A stretch of 64,000 nucleotides of DNA, from positions 1 to 64,000 of the forward strand of contig NZ_JAFMPX010000007.1 in the NCBI RefSeq assembly GCF_017353415.1, given 5' to 3'. A program made the translations under genes and the position numbers. The notes under the pieces were generated by a model that saw nothing but the letters and a program-made list of their open reading frames with translations, was not told where the DNA came from and made no database searches. This DNA comes from Arthrobacter sp. E3. Its GTDB lineage: Bacteria; Actinomycetota; Actinomycetes; Actinomycetales; Micrococcaceae. Positions 37,175 to 46,362 of this stretch are shown piece by piece. Position 1 is the first letter of the stretch. Every line of letters starts with the position of its first letter.

Positions 37175-37234
37175 GGACTTTCTCAGTACGGCTGTCGTTT
37201 CGGCTCGAATCAATTACTCACTCAAGGAGACGAA

Positions 37235-38869
37235 ATGCGTTTTTCACGCACTTCCAAAGCATTGGGCGTGGCGGCAGTACTGGCCATGGCTCTCACCGCA
37301 TGTGGTGGCTCGGGCGACGGCGGCGGCAATGCCGGCGGCGACACCAGCAAGGTCATATCGGCCAACAGCACCGAACCGCAGAACGGCCTGCTCCCCGCCA
37401 ACACCAACGAAGTTGGTGGCGGACGAGTCATGGACCTGATCTTCACCGGTCTGGTCAGCTATGACGTCAAGGGTGCGATCCAGAATGAACTGGCCGAGTC
37501 CATCAAGACTGAGGACTCCCAGAACTACACCATTAAGCTCAAATCCGGTGAGACGTTCAGTGATGGTTCACCCATCACGGCTCAGAACTTCGTGGATGCT
37601 TGGAACTTCGGTGCAGCCGCCAAGAACACGCAGCTGAACAGCTACTTCTTCGAATCGATCAAGGGCTACGACAAGGTCAGCGCCGCGGACTCCACCTTGG
37701 ACAAGATGGAAGGCCTGAAGGTCGTTGACGACCAGACCTTCACGGTGGAGCTGGCCGCACCCGAATCCGACTTCCCGCTGCGCCTTGGCTACACAGCCTT
37801 CTACCCGCTGCCCGAGTCCGCCTACAAGGATCCGGCAGCCTTCGGCCAGGATCCGATCGGCAACGGCCCGTACAAGCTGGACACCGGCGGCTGGCAGCAC
37901 AATGTGGCTGTCAAGCTGGTTGTCAACGACAAGTACAACGGACCGCGCAAGGCCAAAAATGGTGGCGTGACGTTCAAGCTCTATAACAGCACGGACGCTG
38001 CCTACACGGATGTGCAGTCGGACAACCTGGACGTGTTGGATCAGGTTCCCCCGAGCGGCCTGCAGAACTTCAAGACGGACTTCAAGGACCGTTTCGTCAA
38101 CCAGCCCTACGCTGGCAACGCCACCATGACGATCCCGAGCTACCTGCCTGAGTTCAAGGGTGAAGCCGGTCAGATGCGTCGCCAGGCAATCTCCATGGCG
38201 ATCGACCGCCAGCAGATCATCGACAAGATCTTCTACGGCAACAAGAAGGTCGCTGCTGAGTTCACCTCTCCAGTGCTGGATGGCTACGACGCCAACCTGC
38301 CCGGCAGCGACGTCCTGAAGTTCGACGCAGCCAAGGCCAAGGCAATGTGGGAAAAGGCTGACGCGATCAGCCCGTGGCCCGCTGGCAAGGTCTTCACCAT
38401 CACCTCAAACATTGATGGTGCCGGCAACAAGGAATACATCACGGCCATGGCCAACCAGATCGCCACGAACCTGGGCATCAAGGCTGAGCTGAACCCGATC
38501 GCAACGTTCAAGGAAATGCGCGACCTGGTCAACAAGAAGAAGCTCACCGGCGCCTCACGTGCCGGTTGGCAGGCCGACTACCCGTCGCTGTACAACTTCC
38601 TCGGGCCGCTCTACGGCACCGGTGCAGGATCCAACGACGGCGACTACTCCAACCCCGCCTTCGACGCCAAGTTGAAGGAAGGCCTATCGGCCAAGACGGT
38701 TGAAGCCGGTAACAAGATCTTCAATGATTCACAGGAAATCCTGCTCAAGGACCTGCCGGTTGTGCCCCTGTGGTACCAGGCAGTCCAGGGCGTGTGGAGC
38801 AACAACGTCAACACCGTCCAGTTCGGCTGGAACGGCGTTCCGCTGTACTACGACATCACGGCCAAGTAG
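37235..38869 (+). CDS. Dipeptide/oligopeptide ABC transporter, substrate-binding lipoprotein
   Basis: A 544-aa SBP_bac_5 protein. The signal peptide ends at the lipobox LTAC (about residue 23) followed by a Gly/Asp-rich linker. Family blocks are YTIKLKSGETFSDGSPITAQNFVDAWNF, DPIGNGPYKLD, MAIDRQQIIDKIFYG, then ADYPSLYNFLGPLYGTG and a C-terminal VPLWYQAV. AAGGAG lies 5 nt before the ATG. It is the first gene of a set with two permeases and a fused ATPase; a strong terminator separates it from the permeases, which should give excess binding protein. Confidence 0.93.
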   Translation: MRFSRTSKALGVAAVLAMALTACGGSGDGGGNAGGDTSKVISANSTEPQNGLLPANTNEVGGGRVMDLIFTGLVSYDVKGAIQNELAESIKTEDSQNYTIKLKSGETFSDGSPITAQNFVDAWNFGAAAKNTQLNSYFFESIKGYDKVSAADSTLDKMEGLKVVDDQTFTVELAAPESDFPLRLGYTAFYPLPESAYKDPAAFGQDPIGNGPYKLDTGGWQHNVAVKLVVNDKYNGPRKAKNGGVTFKLYNSTDAAYTDVQSDNLDVLDQVPPSGLQNFKTDFKDRFVNQPYAGNATMTIPSYLPEFKGEAGQMRRQAISMAIDRQQIIDKIFYGNKKVAAEFTSPVLDGYDANLPGSDVLKFDAAKAKAMWEKADAISPWPAGKVFTITSNIDGAGNKEYITAMANQIATNLGIKAELNPIATFKEMRDLVNKKKLTGASRAGWQADYPSLYNFLGPLYGTGAGSNDGDYSNPAFDAKLKEGLSAKTVEAGNKIFNDSQEILLKDLPVVPLWYQAVQGVWSNNVNTVQFGWNGVPLYYDITAK

Positions 38870-38892
38870 CATCTGCATCTCAGTGGCATAAG

Positions 38893-38934
38893 AAAGGGGG
38901 AACCGGGCTTGAACAGCCGGGTTCCCCCTTTTTT
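38893..38934 (+). terminator. Terminator/attenuator between binding-protein and permease genes
   Basis: A 17-nt stem with one mismatch (AAAGGGGGAACC... and its complement) and a short loop, followed by a T run. It sits 23 nt after the stop of the binding-protein gene, inside the transport operon. Confidence 0.85.
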
Positions 38935-39086
38935 CACCAGACTTCACATAGTCTTACAACAACTAAATGGTACTCATCGTGCAAGATGGCGTGGACGATC
39001 CCACCGGCATCTGGCACAGACAACTATTGAACAGGTAACTTCATGAATGATTTGTGCTTGCGGATGAAGGGCGTGGTGGTGCTGTA

Positions 39087-40013
39087 ATGGTCATGTTCAC
39101 GCTCCGGCGCTTCCTGCAGCTGATTCCCGTTTTCTTCGGGGCCACCCTGCTGGTTTATTTCCTCGTTTTCGCCACACCTGGCGACCCCATTGCAGCTCTG
39201 TCCGGTGGCAAGCCGATGGCCCCGGCCGTCGAAGCCGCCCTCCGGGCCCAATACAACCTGGACCAGCCCTTCTGGATCCAATACGGGCTATATCTGAAAA
39301 ACCTCGTGACACTGAACCTCGGTCAAACCTTCTCCGGGCAGGAAGTAGCGGCCGTGATCGGCCGGGCATACCCCGTCACGGCACGGCTTGCCATCATGGC
39401 CCTGGCCTTCGAAGCGATCTTCGGAGTGTTCTTCGGCGTTATTGCGGGCCTGCGCAAGGGCAAGCTGTTTGACAGCACCGTCCTGGTGGCATCCCTGATC
39501 GTCATTGCAGTCCCCACCTTCGTCCTGGGCTTTGTTTTGCAGCTTGTGGTCGGCGTTCAGCTTGGCTGGGCCAAGCCGACAGTCAGTGGCGCGGCACCTT
39601 GGAACGAACTCATCCTTCCGGCGCTGGTGCTGGGGCTGGTATCCCTGGCCTACGTCATCAGGCTCACCCGAGCCTCCATCAGCGAGAACATGAACGCAGA
39701 CTATGTCCGCACCGCAACGGCCAAGGGGCTGAGCCGCCGCCGGGTGGTGGTGGTGCACATTCTGCGAAACTCCCTGATTCCCGTGGTGACCTTCCTCGGT
39801 GCCGACCTGGGTGCCCTCATGGGCGGGGCCATCGTCACGGAAGGCATCTTCAACGTCCCAGGAGTCGGCAACCTGCTGTATAAGGCCATCTTGAACGGGG
39901 AGACACCCACCGTTGTGGCGGTGGTTGGCATCCTGGTGATTGTATTTGTGATTGCCAACCTCGTCGTTGACCTCTTGTACGCCTGGCTCGACCCAAGGAT
40001 TCGCTATGTCTGA
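39087..40013 (+). CDS. ABC transporter permease, DppB/OppB type
   Basis: A 308-aa membrane subunit with six helices. The N-terminal RRFLQLIPVFFGATLLVYFLV and the GDPIAAL periplasmic start are typical of DppB; the EAA loop is GLSRRRVVVVHILRNSLIPVV, and GGAIVTEGIFNVPGVGNL closes the family pattern. The start at 39087 is the most N-terminal methionine close to the first helix, but the ribosome-binding site is unclear; 39093 is possible. It overlaps dppC by 8 bp. Confidence 0.9.
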   Translation: MVMFTLRRFLQLIPVFFGATLLVYFLVFATPGDPIAALSGGKPMAPAVEAALRAQYNLDQPFWIQYGLYLKNLVTLNLGQTFSGQEVAAVIGRAYPVTARLAIMALAFEAIFGVFFGVIAGLRKGKLFDSTVLVASLIVIAVPTFVLGFVLQLVVGVQLGWAKPTVSGAAPWNELILPALVLGLVSLAYVIRLTRASISENMNADYVRTATAKGLSRRRVVVVHILRNSLIPVVTFLGADLGALMGGAIVTEGIFNVPGVGNLLYKAILNGETPTVVAVVGILVIVFVIANLVVDLLYAWLDPRIRYV

Positions 40014-41019
40014 GAACCTGACACCCGATAAAGACCTGTCCCCGGCGGCTACCCCGCCAGCGCGGCAAGGCAAAGTCTCCAGCCGCGTCATTGAGCACTA
40101 TGTGGCACCGTTGGAGGAAACGCCCTTGTCCGCCGTCGACAGTGTCGACGTAACCGCGGCTCCATTGAGCCTGTGGGCGGAAGCCTGGCGCAATCTGCGC
40201 AAGCAGCCGTTGTTCATCATTTCCACACTGCTGATCCTGCTTGTGCTGGTGGTGGCCATCTTCCCGCAGTTGTTTGCCAACGTGGATCCCACCAGTTGCG
40301 ATCTGGGCAACTCGGCCGAAGGCGCACGTTCAGGGCACCCGCTTGGCTTTACGCTGCAGGGCTGCGACGTCTACTCACGCGTGATCTACGGCACCCGAGC
40401 TTCCCTCATGGTGGGCCTGTTCACGACCATTGGCGTGTTGATCATCGGTGGCGTCATGGGCGCCCTGGCCGGATACTACGGCGGCTGGATTGACGTGATC
40501 CTGGCCCGCTTGGGTGACGTGTTCTTCGCCCTGCCGCTGATCCTCGGCTCGATTGTCATGATGCAGCTTCCCGCATTCCGCGAGAACCGCAGCGTGTGGA
40601 CGGTGGTCCTAGTACTGGTGATCTTTGGTTGGCCGCAAATTGCCCGCATCACCCGAGGTGCCGTCATTGAAAACCGCAACGCGGACTTTGTGACGGCATC
40701 CAAGGCGCTGGGGCTGTCCCGTTTCAAAGCCCTGGTGCGCCACGTAGTGCCGAACTCGCTGGCACCCATCATTGTGGTGGCCAGCATCTCGCTCGGAACG
40801 TTCATCGTTGCCGAGGCCACCTTGTCCTTCCTGGGCATCGGGCTGCCATTCTCCGTCATGTCCTGGGGAAATGACATTGCCTCAGCCCAGCCTCAGGTGC
40901 GCAACAACCCAGCTGTGCTGCTGTGGCCCGCCGTGGCCCTGTCCATTACGGTTTTGAGCTTCATCATGCTGGGTGACGCCCTGCGAGATGCGCTTGATCC
41001 CAAGGCAAGGAAGCGGTGA
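40006..41019 (+). CDS. ABC transporter permease, DppC/OppC type
   Basis: A 337-aa membrane subunit. A long N-terminal cytoplasmic segment (about 65 residues, longer than usual) precedes WRNLRKQPLFIISTLLILLVLVV. The EAA loop ALGLSRFKALVRHVVPNSLAPIIV and the VAEATLSFLGIGLPFSVMSWGNDI end are characteristic. The ATG overlaps the dppB stop by 8 bp, so translation is coupled. It works with DppB and the ATPase to import di/oligopeptides. Confidence 0.92.
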   Translation: MSENLTPDKDLSPAATPPARQGKVSSRVIEHYVAPLEETPLSAVDSVDVTAAPLSLWAEAWRNLRKQPLFIISTLLILLVLVVAIFPQLFANVDPTSCDLGNSAEGARSGHPLGFTLQGCDVYSRVIYGTRASLMVGLFTTIGVLIIGGVMGALAGYYGGWIDVILARLGDVFFALPLILGSIVMMQLPAFRENRSVWTVVLVLVIFGWPQIARITRGAVIENRNADFVTASKALGLSRFKALVRHVVPNSLAPIIVVASISLGTFIVAEATLSFLGIGLPFSVMSWGNDIASAQPQVRNNPAVLLWPAVALSITVLSFIMLGDALRDALDPKARKR

Positions 41020-41023
41020 CACC

Positions 41024-42811
41024 ATGTCAAACTACGAAAAGGACATGAGCGTGAACAACCCCGCGAAGAAGACTGATGAAACCCCCTTGCTTGAAATCAG
41101 GGACCTGGCCATCACCTTCGAAACCGCAAATGGACCGGTCAATGCAGTGCGCAGTGCGCACCTGACCATCATGCCCGGAGAGACAGTTGCCATTGTGGGC
41201 GAGTCAGGGTCAGGCAAATCAACGACTGCACTGGCTGCCATCGGCCTGCTCCCCTCCAATGGGCGTGTCAGCGGCGGGCAGATCTTCTTTGATGGCGAGG
41301 ACATTGCCCACGCCGGTGAGAAGCGAATGGTTGAACTCCGTGGGAACTCGATCGGTATGGTGCCGCAAGACCCGATGTCCAACCTGAACCCGGTGTGGAA
41401 AATCGGCTTCCAGGTCAAGGAAACGCTCAAGGCCAACGGACTTGCAGGATCAAACCACAAGGAACGCGTTGCTGAGGTGCTCACCAACGCTGGCCTGCCT
41501 GATGCCGCACTGCGTGCCAAGCAGTACCCGCACGAGTTCTCCGGCGGCATGCGTCAGCGAGCGCTGATCGCGATCGGACTGGCCTGCAGTCCGCGGCTGC
41601 TGATTGCCGATGAGCCCACATCCGCACTGGATGTGACAGTGCAGCGACAGATTCTTGACCACTTGGACACCATGACCACCGAGCTGGGCACAGCCGTGCT
41701 GCTGATCACCCACGACCTCGGCCTGGCCGCGGAGCGGGCCGAGAAGCTTGTGGTCATGTACAAGGGCCAGGTGGTCGAGTCGGGTGCAGCGTTGGAGATC
41801 CTGCGCAACCCTCAGCACCCGTACACGCAGCGCCTGATCAACGCCGCTCCTTCACTGTCCTCCCGCCGTTTGCAGTCGCAGAAGGTAAAGGATGCCTTGG
41901 CAGGGGCTGTGGCGGAACTGGACGAGCCGGTGGAAGCCGGGTACACACCGTCGCCTGTCCCTGCTAAATCGGGTCTGCCGTCACTGCGGAAGGATGCGGA
42001 GCCGGGACGCGCACAGGCCGGGGACACCATTCTTGAGATTAAGAACCTCACCAAGGTGTTCAAACTGCGCGGTGCGCTGGGCAAGACCACGGACTTCAAA
42101 GCCGTGGACGATGTCAACATCACGGTCCCGCGCGGGACCACCATGGCGATTGTGGGGGAGTCCGGTTCGGGCAAGTCCACGGTGGCGCAGATGACCCTGA
42201 GCCTGCTGGCACCCACCGAGGGCAGCATCCTCTTTGACGGGGTGGAGGTGAATACGCTCAAAGGGAAGGCGCTTTTTGACTTCCGCCGCCGCGTGCAGCC
42301 GATCTTCCAGGACCCTTATGGCTCCCTGGACCCGATGTTCAACATCTACCGGACCATTGAGGAGCCGTTGAAGATCCACAAGATCGGCAACGCCAAGTCC
42401 CGGGAGAAGAAGGTGCGTGAACTGCTGGATCAGGTCTCGATGCCTGCTGCCACCATGAGCCGTTTCCCGAACGAGCTCTCCGGTGGCCAGCGTCAGCGCA
42501 TAGCCGTCGCCCGCGCTTTGGCGTTGAATCCGGACGTCATTATTTGTGACGAGGCCGTTTCAGCCCTTGACGTGCTGGTGCAGGCGCAGGTGCTGAATCT
42601 GCTCAACGAGCTGCAGGAAGAGTTGGGACTGACCTACCTTTTCATTACGCACGACCTTGCTGTGGTTCGCCAGATCGCAGACCATGTCACCGTGATGCAG
42701 AGCGGCCGGGTGGTTGAGGCCTCCTCCACCGATGAGGTCTTCAACAACCCGCAGCAGCGCTACACGCAGGATCTGCTCAGCGCCATCCCAGGGGCAACCT
42801 TGCTGGTCTAA
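41024..42811 (+). CDS. Fused dual ABC ATPase, DppD-DppF type
   Basis: A 595-aa protein with two complete ABC cassettes in one chain. The N half has GESGSGKST, SGGMRQRALIAIGLA and LLIADEPTSALD; the C half has GESGSGKST, SGGQRQRIAVARALA and VIICDEAVSALD. An oligopeptide-transporter C-terminal motif (NPQHPYTQRLINAAPSL, and NNPQQRYTQDLLSAIPGA) follows each cassette. In many bacteria these are two genes; here the fusion gives the DppDF heterodimer directly. The ATG is 4 nt after the dppC stop, with AAGGAAGCGG nearby. Confidence 0.93.
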   Translation: MSNYEKDMSVNNPAKKTDETPLLEIRDLAITFETANGPVNAVRSAHLTIMPGETVAIVGESGSGKSTTALAAIGLLPSNGRVSGGQIFFDGEDIAHAGEKRMVELRGNSIGMVPQDPMSNLNPVWKIGFQVKETLKANGLAGSNHKERVAEVLTNAGLPDAALRAKQYPHEFSGGMRQRALIAIGLACSPRLLIADEPTSALDVTVQRQILDHLDTMTTELGTAVLLITHDLGLAAERAEKLVVMYKGQVVESGAALEILRNPQHPYTQRLINAAPSLSSRRLQSQKVKDALAGAVAELDEPVEAGYTPSPVPAKSGLPSLRKDAEPGRAQAGDTILEIKNLTKVFKLRGALGKTTDFKAVDDVNITVPRGTTMAIVGESGSGKSTVAQMTLSLLAPTEGSILFDGVEVNTLKGKALFDFRRRVQPIFQDPYGSLDPMFNIYRTIEEPLKIHKIGNAKSREKKVRELLDQVSMPAATMSRFPNELSGGQRQRIAVARALALNPDVIICDEAVSALDVLVQAQVLNLLNELQEELGLTYLFITHDLAVVRQIADHVTVMQSGRVVEASSTDEVFNNPQQRYTQDLLSAIPGATLLV

Positions 42812-42861
42812 CAGTTCTGCTGGCCCGGCACCTTGCTGGGACAGCGAAACATTGCGGCAAC

Positions 42862-42907
42862 AGCAGCCGGCACATCCACTTCACGTGGGCGTGCCGGCTG
42901 CTTTTTG
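42862..42907 (+). terminator. Terminator after the dpp-type operon
   Basis: Perfect 12-nt arms (AGCAGCCGGCAC and its complement) followed by five T. It ends the ATPase message just before mshB. Confidence 0.85.
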
Positions 42908-42959
42908 TCGGCCCATTGGGCAGGGAACTTGCTGTTGGGGCTCCCCGGGTGCGTGCAGG

Positions 42960-42965
42960 TAGATT
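42960..42965 (+). promoter_or_regulatory. -10 element TAGATT, leaderless mshB
   Basis: TAGATT ends 7 nt before the ATG at 42973. No ribosome-binding site is present; TTGGGG lies 19 nt upstream as a poor -35. Confidence 0.5.
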
Positions 42966-42972
42966 AGGACGC

Positions 42973-43839
42973 ATGGAAACACCCGCTTTACTGCCAGGGG
43001 CCGGCCCCGATGCCACGATCCTCTTTGTGCATGCACACCCCGACGACGAAACCATCGTCACAGGGGCCAGCATGGCTGCGTCCGCCGCCGCCGGAGCGAG
43101 GGTTGTGCTGCTGACTTGCACGCGCGGCGAACTGGGCGAGGTCATTCCGGCCGAGCTGGCACACCTCGAAGTTAAAGCAGGGAACACCGCTGACGGTTCC
43201 ACCTTGGCGGCAGAGCGGGAACGCGAGCTGGCTGCCGCTTTGGCTGCGCTGGGCATCCACGAGCATCTCTGGCTGGGCCAAGGCCTTGCTGCGCCTAGCG
43301 ATGGTCCTGTGGTCTTCCGGGACTCAGGCATGCAATGGGGTCCGGCCGGGCGCGCCATGGCCGCCTCTAGGGTGCTGCCCGGCTCCCTCTCGCGGGCACC
43401 GCTGGCGGAAACGGCTGAACTCATGGCCGCAGCCATCAGAGAGCTGCGGCCCACCATTGTCATCACGTACGCGGCCGACGGCGGTTATGGGCACCCGGAC
43501 CACGTGCGGACCCATGAACTCACCATGGCAGCCCTGCGGCTGGCTGCCGCACCCACCCCCACGTCCGCGGCGTGGCGGGTATCAAGCGTTTACACGATTG
43601 TCAGCGACCGGCCGGAGCGTCCCCTTGAAACGGGCGTGACGCGGCTGGCTGTGGCAGGGGATCTGGCCGCGAAGACTGCAGCCATGGCCGCCCACAAGAC
43701 CCAAATCACGGTTGATGGGGACCGCTATGCATTATCAGACAATGTGTGGAAGGACATCTCCGCTGTGGAGGAGTTTGTTGCTGTGGATCCGGCTGGTATT
43801 TACCCTCCGGCGGAACCTGGCGGGAGCGGTGCGTCGTGA
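42973..43839 (+). CDS. mshB: Mycothiol biosynthesis deacetylase MshB
   Basis: A 288-aa PIG-L/LmbE-family zinc hydrolase that deacetylates GlcNAc-inositol in mycothiol synthesis. The zinc motif AHPDDE (H22-D25), LLTCTRGELGEV, VFRDSGMQW and GYGHPDHVRTHE (second zinc His) are in place, with VSSVYTIVSDRP and a C-terminal tail normal for the family. It supports an actinobacterial host. Downstream a small membrane-protein gene overlaps by 4 bp. Confidence 0.92.
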   Translation: METPALLPGAGPDATILFVHAHPDDETIVTGASMAASAAAGARVVLLTCTRGELGEVIPAELAHLEVKAGNTADGSTLAAERERELAAALAALGIHEHLWLGQGLAAPSDGPVVFRDSGMQWGPAGRAMAASRVLPGSLSRAPLAETAELMAAAIRELRPTIVITYAADGGYGHPDHVRTHELTMAALRLAAAPTPTSAAWRVSSVYTIVSDRPERPLETGVTRLAVAGDLAAKTAAMAAHKTQITVDGDRYALSDNVWKDISAVEEFVAVDPAGIYPPAEPGGSGAS

Positions 43840-44282
43840 CGGCGCCGACGCAGCACTCTGGTGACTCTGCGCAGGATCTTCCGGGGCAGAAGCCAGGCAC
43901 CCAGCTGCCCAGACCGCGCCGGTGGGCCGTGTTGGCCGCCGCGGCAGGAGCCGGCATTGGCAGCGGGCTTTTGGGTACCTCGCTGCACGGCCATGCGTGG
44001 TACCCAGGTGCTGGAGACTCGGTGGTTCCCTACGGTGCTGCACTGGCGCTGTTATTGCTTGCGGCGGTGAGCCTCTTCGTCGGCCTGTGGAGCCGGAGCT
44101 CGTGGGTTGTGGTGGCCTGTGGTGCGGCGGCCTACCTCACAGCTGGGGCCCTGTCATTGCAGCTGGGCTCCTTTGGCATGATCACCAACAACGTTCAAGG
44201 CAGTGTTTGGTTGTACGGCATAGCGGTTGTCACGCCACTGGTGGCTTGGCTTGTCTGGGCCCTGTTGCGGAGCAAAAAGTAG
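43836..44282 (+). CDS. Small membrane protein downstream of mshB
   Basis: A 148-aa protein with four predicted helices (about 28-48, 62-82, 90-110, 122-142) after a hydrophilic, Pro/Gln-rich N-terminus. The GTG overlaps the mshB stop (GTGA), so the two are translationally coupled. Position after mshB and four helices match a small membrane family seen there in other actinobacteria (DUF6113-like), a tentative label. No function is known. Confidence 0.7.
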   Translation: MTAPTQHSGDSAQDLPGQKPGTQLPRPRRWAVLAAAAGAGIGSGLLGTSLHGHAWYPGAGDSVVPYGAALALLLLAAVSLFVGLWSRSSWVVVACGAAAYLTAGALSLQLGSFGMITNNVQGSVWLYGIAVVTPLVAWLVWALLRSKK

Positions 44283-44314
44283 CCGACTCCGTCGCTTCGG
44301 GCAGAGCGTTGGGG

Positions 44315-44548
44315 CTACTGCCGCACTTGCCTGGCTCGCCGTGCAGGAGGCGGGGGAACAGCCTTGGCCAGCTGGACGTCGTCGTACTGGATGGTGACAT
44401 AACCAGTACGGGTGGCGAGGGTGGCGCTGATGCCGTCACGCTCGGTGAGTTCGCCCAAGGCGTCCGTCAGCCCGCCGTCGATCCTGTACCGGATAACCAT
44501 GCGGGTGCCCAACGGAAGGCTGGCCAGGCGTTCAAGTGCACTGTTCAC
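44315..44548 (-). CDS. Small protein resembling the Rv0428c N-terminal SH3-like domain
   Basis: A 77-aa protein: LGTRMVIRYRIDGGLTDALGELTERDGISATLATRTGYVTIQYDDVQLAKAVPP. This is the barrel that in Rv0428c-type acetyltransferases precedes the GNAT domain; here it stands alone with a basic tail (ARRARQVRQ). The GTG at 44548 has TAGTAT 6 nt upstream and looks leaderless. It is convergent with the membrane gene. Function unknown. Confidence 0.65.
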   Translation of the reverse strand: MNSALERLASLPLGTRMVIRYRIDGGLTDALGELTERDGISATLATRTGYVTIQYDDVQLAKAVPPPPARRARQVRQ

Positions 44549-44554
44549 ACCTTC

Positions 44555-44560
44555 ATACTA
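44555..44560 (-). promoter_or_regulatory. -10 element TAGTAT, leaderless SH3-like gene
   Basis: TAGTAT ends 6 nt before the GTG at 44548 on the minus strand. Confidence 0.45.
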
Positions 44561-44655
44561 AGTCTCGTTGAGATGCGGGCGCGGCGGTGGTGGGGGATAA
44601 TGGGGGAACCGGTTCTCTTTGTGCCGGTATAAGTCTTTCGAGAAAGGTTGGGGAC

Positions 44656-44979
44656 GTGACGTACGTAATTGCGCAGCCGTGCGTGGATGTCAAGGACAAG
44701 GCATGTGTTGAAGAATGCCCTGTTGACTGTATCTACGAGGGTGAACGCTCGCTCTACATCCACCCCGACGAATGTGTTGACTGTGGTGCCTGTGAACCTG
44801 TGTGCCCGGTGGAAGCCATCTACTACGAAGATGACACCCCTGATGAATGGGCTGAGTACTACAAGGCGAATGTGGAGTTCTTTGACGTGCTCGGTTCCCC
44901 CGGTGGAGCGGCAAAGATCGGAAATACCCACACTGATCACCCCTTGATTGCTGCCCTTCCGCCGCAGAACCAGGGCTGA
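44656..44979 (+). CDS. fdxA: Seven-iron ferredoxin FdxA
   Basis: A 107-aa 7Fe-8S ferredoxin. Cysteines C9, C17, C21, C25 and C40, C43, C46, C50 form the [3Fe-4S] and [4Fe-4S] sites; IHPDECVDCGACEPVCPVEAIYYEDD is diagnostic. GAAAGG lies 8 nt before the GTG at 44656; a longer upstream frame is discarded. dapC begins 10 nt after its stop, the usual order in actinobacteria. Confidence 0.95.
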   Translation: MTYVIAQPCVDVKDKACVEECPVDCIYEGERSLYIHPDECVDCGACEPVCPVEAIYYEDDTPDEWAEYYKANVEFFDVLGSPGGAAKIGNTHTDHPLIAALPPQNQG

Positions 44980-44989
44980 TTCGAACCCT

Positions 44990-46147
44990 ATGACGCCCCC
45001 ACACTCTTCCGGCAAGCCCTTCGGCCTGCAGCTGCCCGACTATCCGTGGGATGCGCTTGCACCTTATTTGGCCAAGGCAGCCCAACACCGCGACGGCGTG
45101 GTGAACCTGTCCATTGGCACTCCCGTGGACCCCACTCCGGCCCTGATTCAGGACGCGCTGAAGGCGGCTGCGGATGCGCCTGGCTATCCCACCACGCACG
45201 GAACGCCCGAGCTGCGCCAGGCGATTGTGGATTGGTTTGCGCGCCGCCGCAACGTAGCCGGGCTGGACCCCCGGGACGTCATGCCCACAGTCGGGTCCAA
45301 GGAGCTGGTGGCCTGGCTGCCGCTACTGCTGGGTCTGGGTGAAGGTGATGTTGTGGTGCGGCCAGCCGTTGCCTATCCCACTTACGACATGGGTGCCGTG
45401 TTTGCCGGGGCTAAGAGCGTTGCCGCCGATTCGCTGGACGAGCTCGACGCCGAAACCCGCGCCCGCGTGCGCCTCGTCTGGGTGAATTCCCCGGGCAATC
45501 CGACCGGGATTGTGCGTGGCGTTGCGGAGTTGAAGACTTTGGTGGAGCAGGCCCGCGCCTTGGGTGCCGTGGTGGCCTCCGATGAATGCTACGGGGAGCT
45601 TGGCTGGGGCGCCTGGGATCCAGAAAATGGTGGGGAAGCCGTTCCCAGCGTGCTGGACCCACGCGTCTGCGGGAACTCCCACGAGGGCTTGCTGGCCGTC
45701 TATTCGCTGAGCAAGCAATCGAACCTGGCCGGCTACCGGGCGGCCTTTGTGGCGGGGGACGGCGCCATCATGGCGAACATTGTCAATAGCCGCAAACATG
45801 CTGGCATGATCGTGCCGTACCCGGTGCAGGAGGCCATGCGCGCGGCTCTTGCCGACGACGCACACGTGAAAGCTCAAAAGGAGCTGTACCGCAGGCGCCG
45901 TGCACAGCTGGTGGGTGCCCTTGAAGCGTTTGGCCTGACGATCCACCACTCCGAAGCTGGACTGTATTTGTGGTGCACGGCTGGAGAGGACACCTGGACC
46001 ACCATCGGCCGGCTGGCCGAGCTTGGCATAGTGGCCGGCCCCGGAACGTTCTACGGGGAAGCCGGCAACGGTTTTGTCCGCGTGGCCTTGACGGGAACCG
46101 ATGAGCGCATTGCCGCCGCGGCTGCGCGGCTCGGCGCAGATTCGTAG
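44990..46147 (+). CDS. dapC: Succinyldiaminopimelate transaminase
   Basis: A 385-aa fold-type I aminotransferase of lysine/meso-DAP synthesis. Blocks: VVNLSIGTPVDPTP, YPTTHGTPELRQAI, TVGSKELVAWLPLLLGLG, WVNSPGNPTGI, DECYGELGW, the PLP Lys in YSLSKQSNLAGYR, and RRRAQLVGALEAFG. The DapC annotation follows from family pattern and the fdxA neighbour. The ATG at 44990 lies 10 nt after fdxA. Confidence 0.9.
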   Translation: MTPPHSSGKPFGLQLPDYPWDALAPYLAKAAQHRDGVVNLSIGTPVDPTPALIQDALKAAADAPGYPTTHGTPELRQAIVDWFARRRNVAGLDPRDVMPTVGSKELVAWLPLLLGLGEGDVVVRPAVAYPTYDMGAVFAGAKSVAADSLDELDAETRARVRLVWVNSPGNPTGIVRGVAELKTLVEQARALGAVVASDECYGELGWGAWDPENGGEAVPSVLDPRVCGNSHEGLLAVYSLSKQSNLAGYRAAFVAGDGAIMANIVNSRKHAGMIVPYPVQEAMRAALADDAHVKAQKELYRRRRAQLVGALEAFGLTIHHSEAGLYLWCTAGEDTWTTIGRLAELGIVAGPGTFYGEAGNGFVRVALTGTDERIAAAAARLGADS

Positions 46148-46362
46148 TGTTTTGGCTCTTGGGGCCACGTTTTCCGGTACAGGATTAGTGCCGAAGGCCC
46201 TTAAAGCGGTAGTTTCGTAGATAGCCGTCTAAGCCACCGGGCGCTTAGTGTGCTGAGTTTTTTCTTGGATTTCAACTCAACCGGCGCAGGTGTCCTCCGG
46301 GGCGTAAAACTTGCAGTGAACTAACCAAAGCCTCTCGCAGGCTACCTCATGAAGGGGACTCC

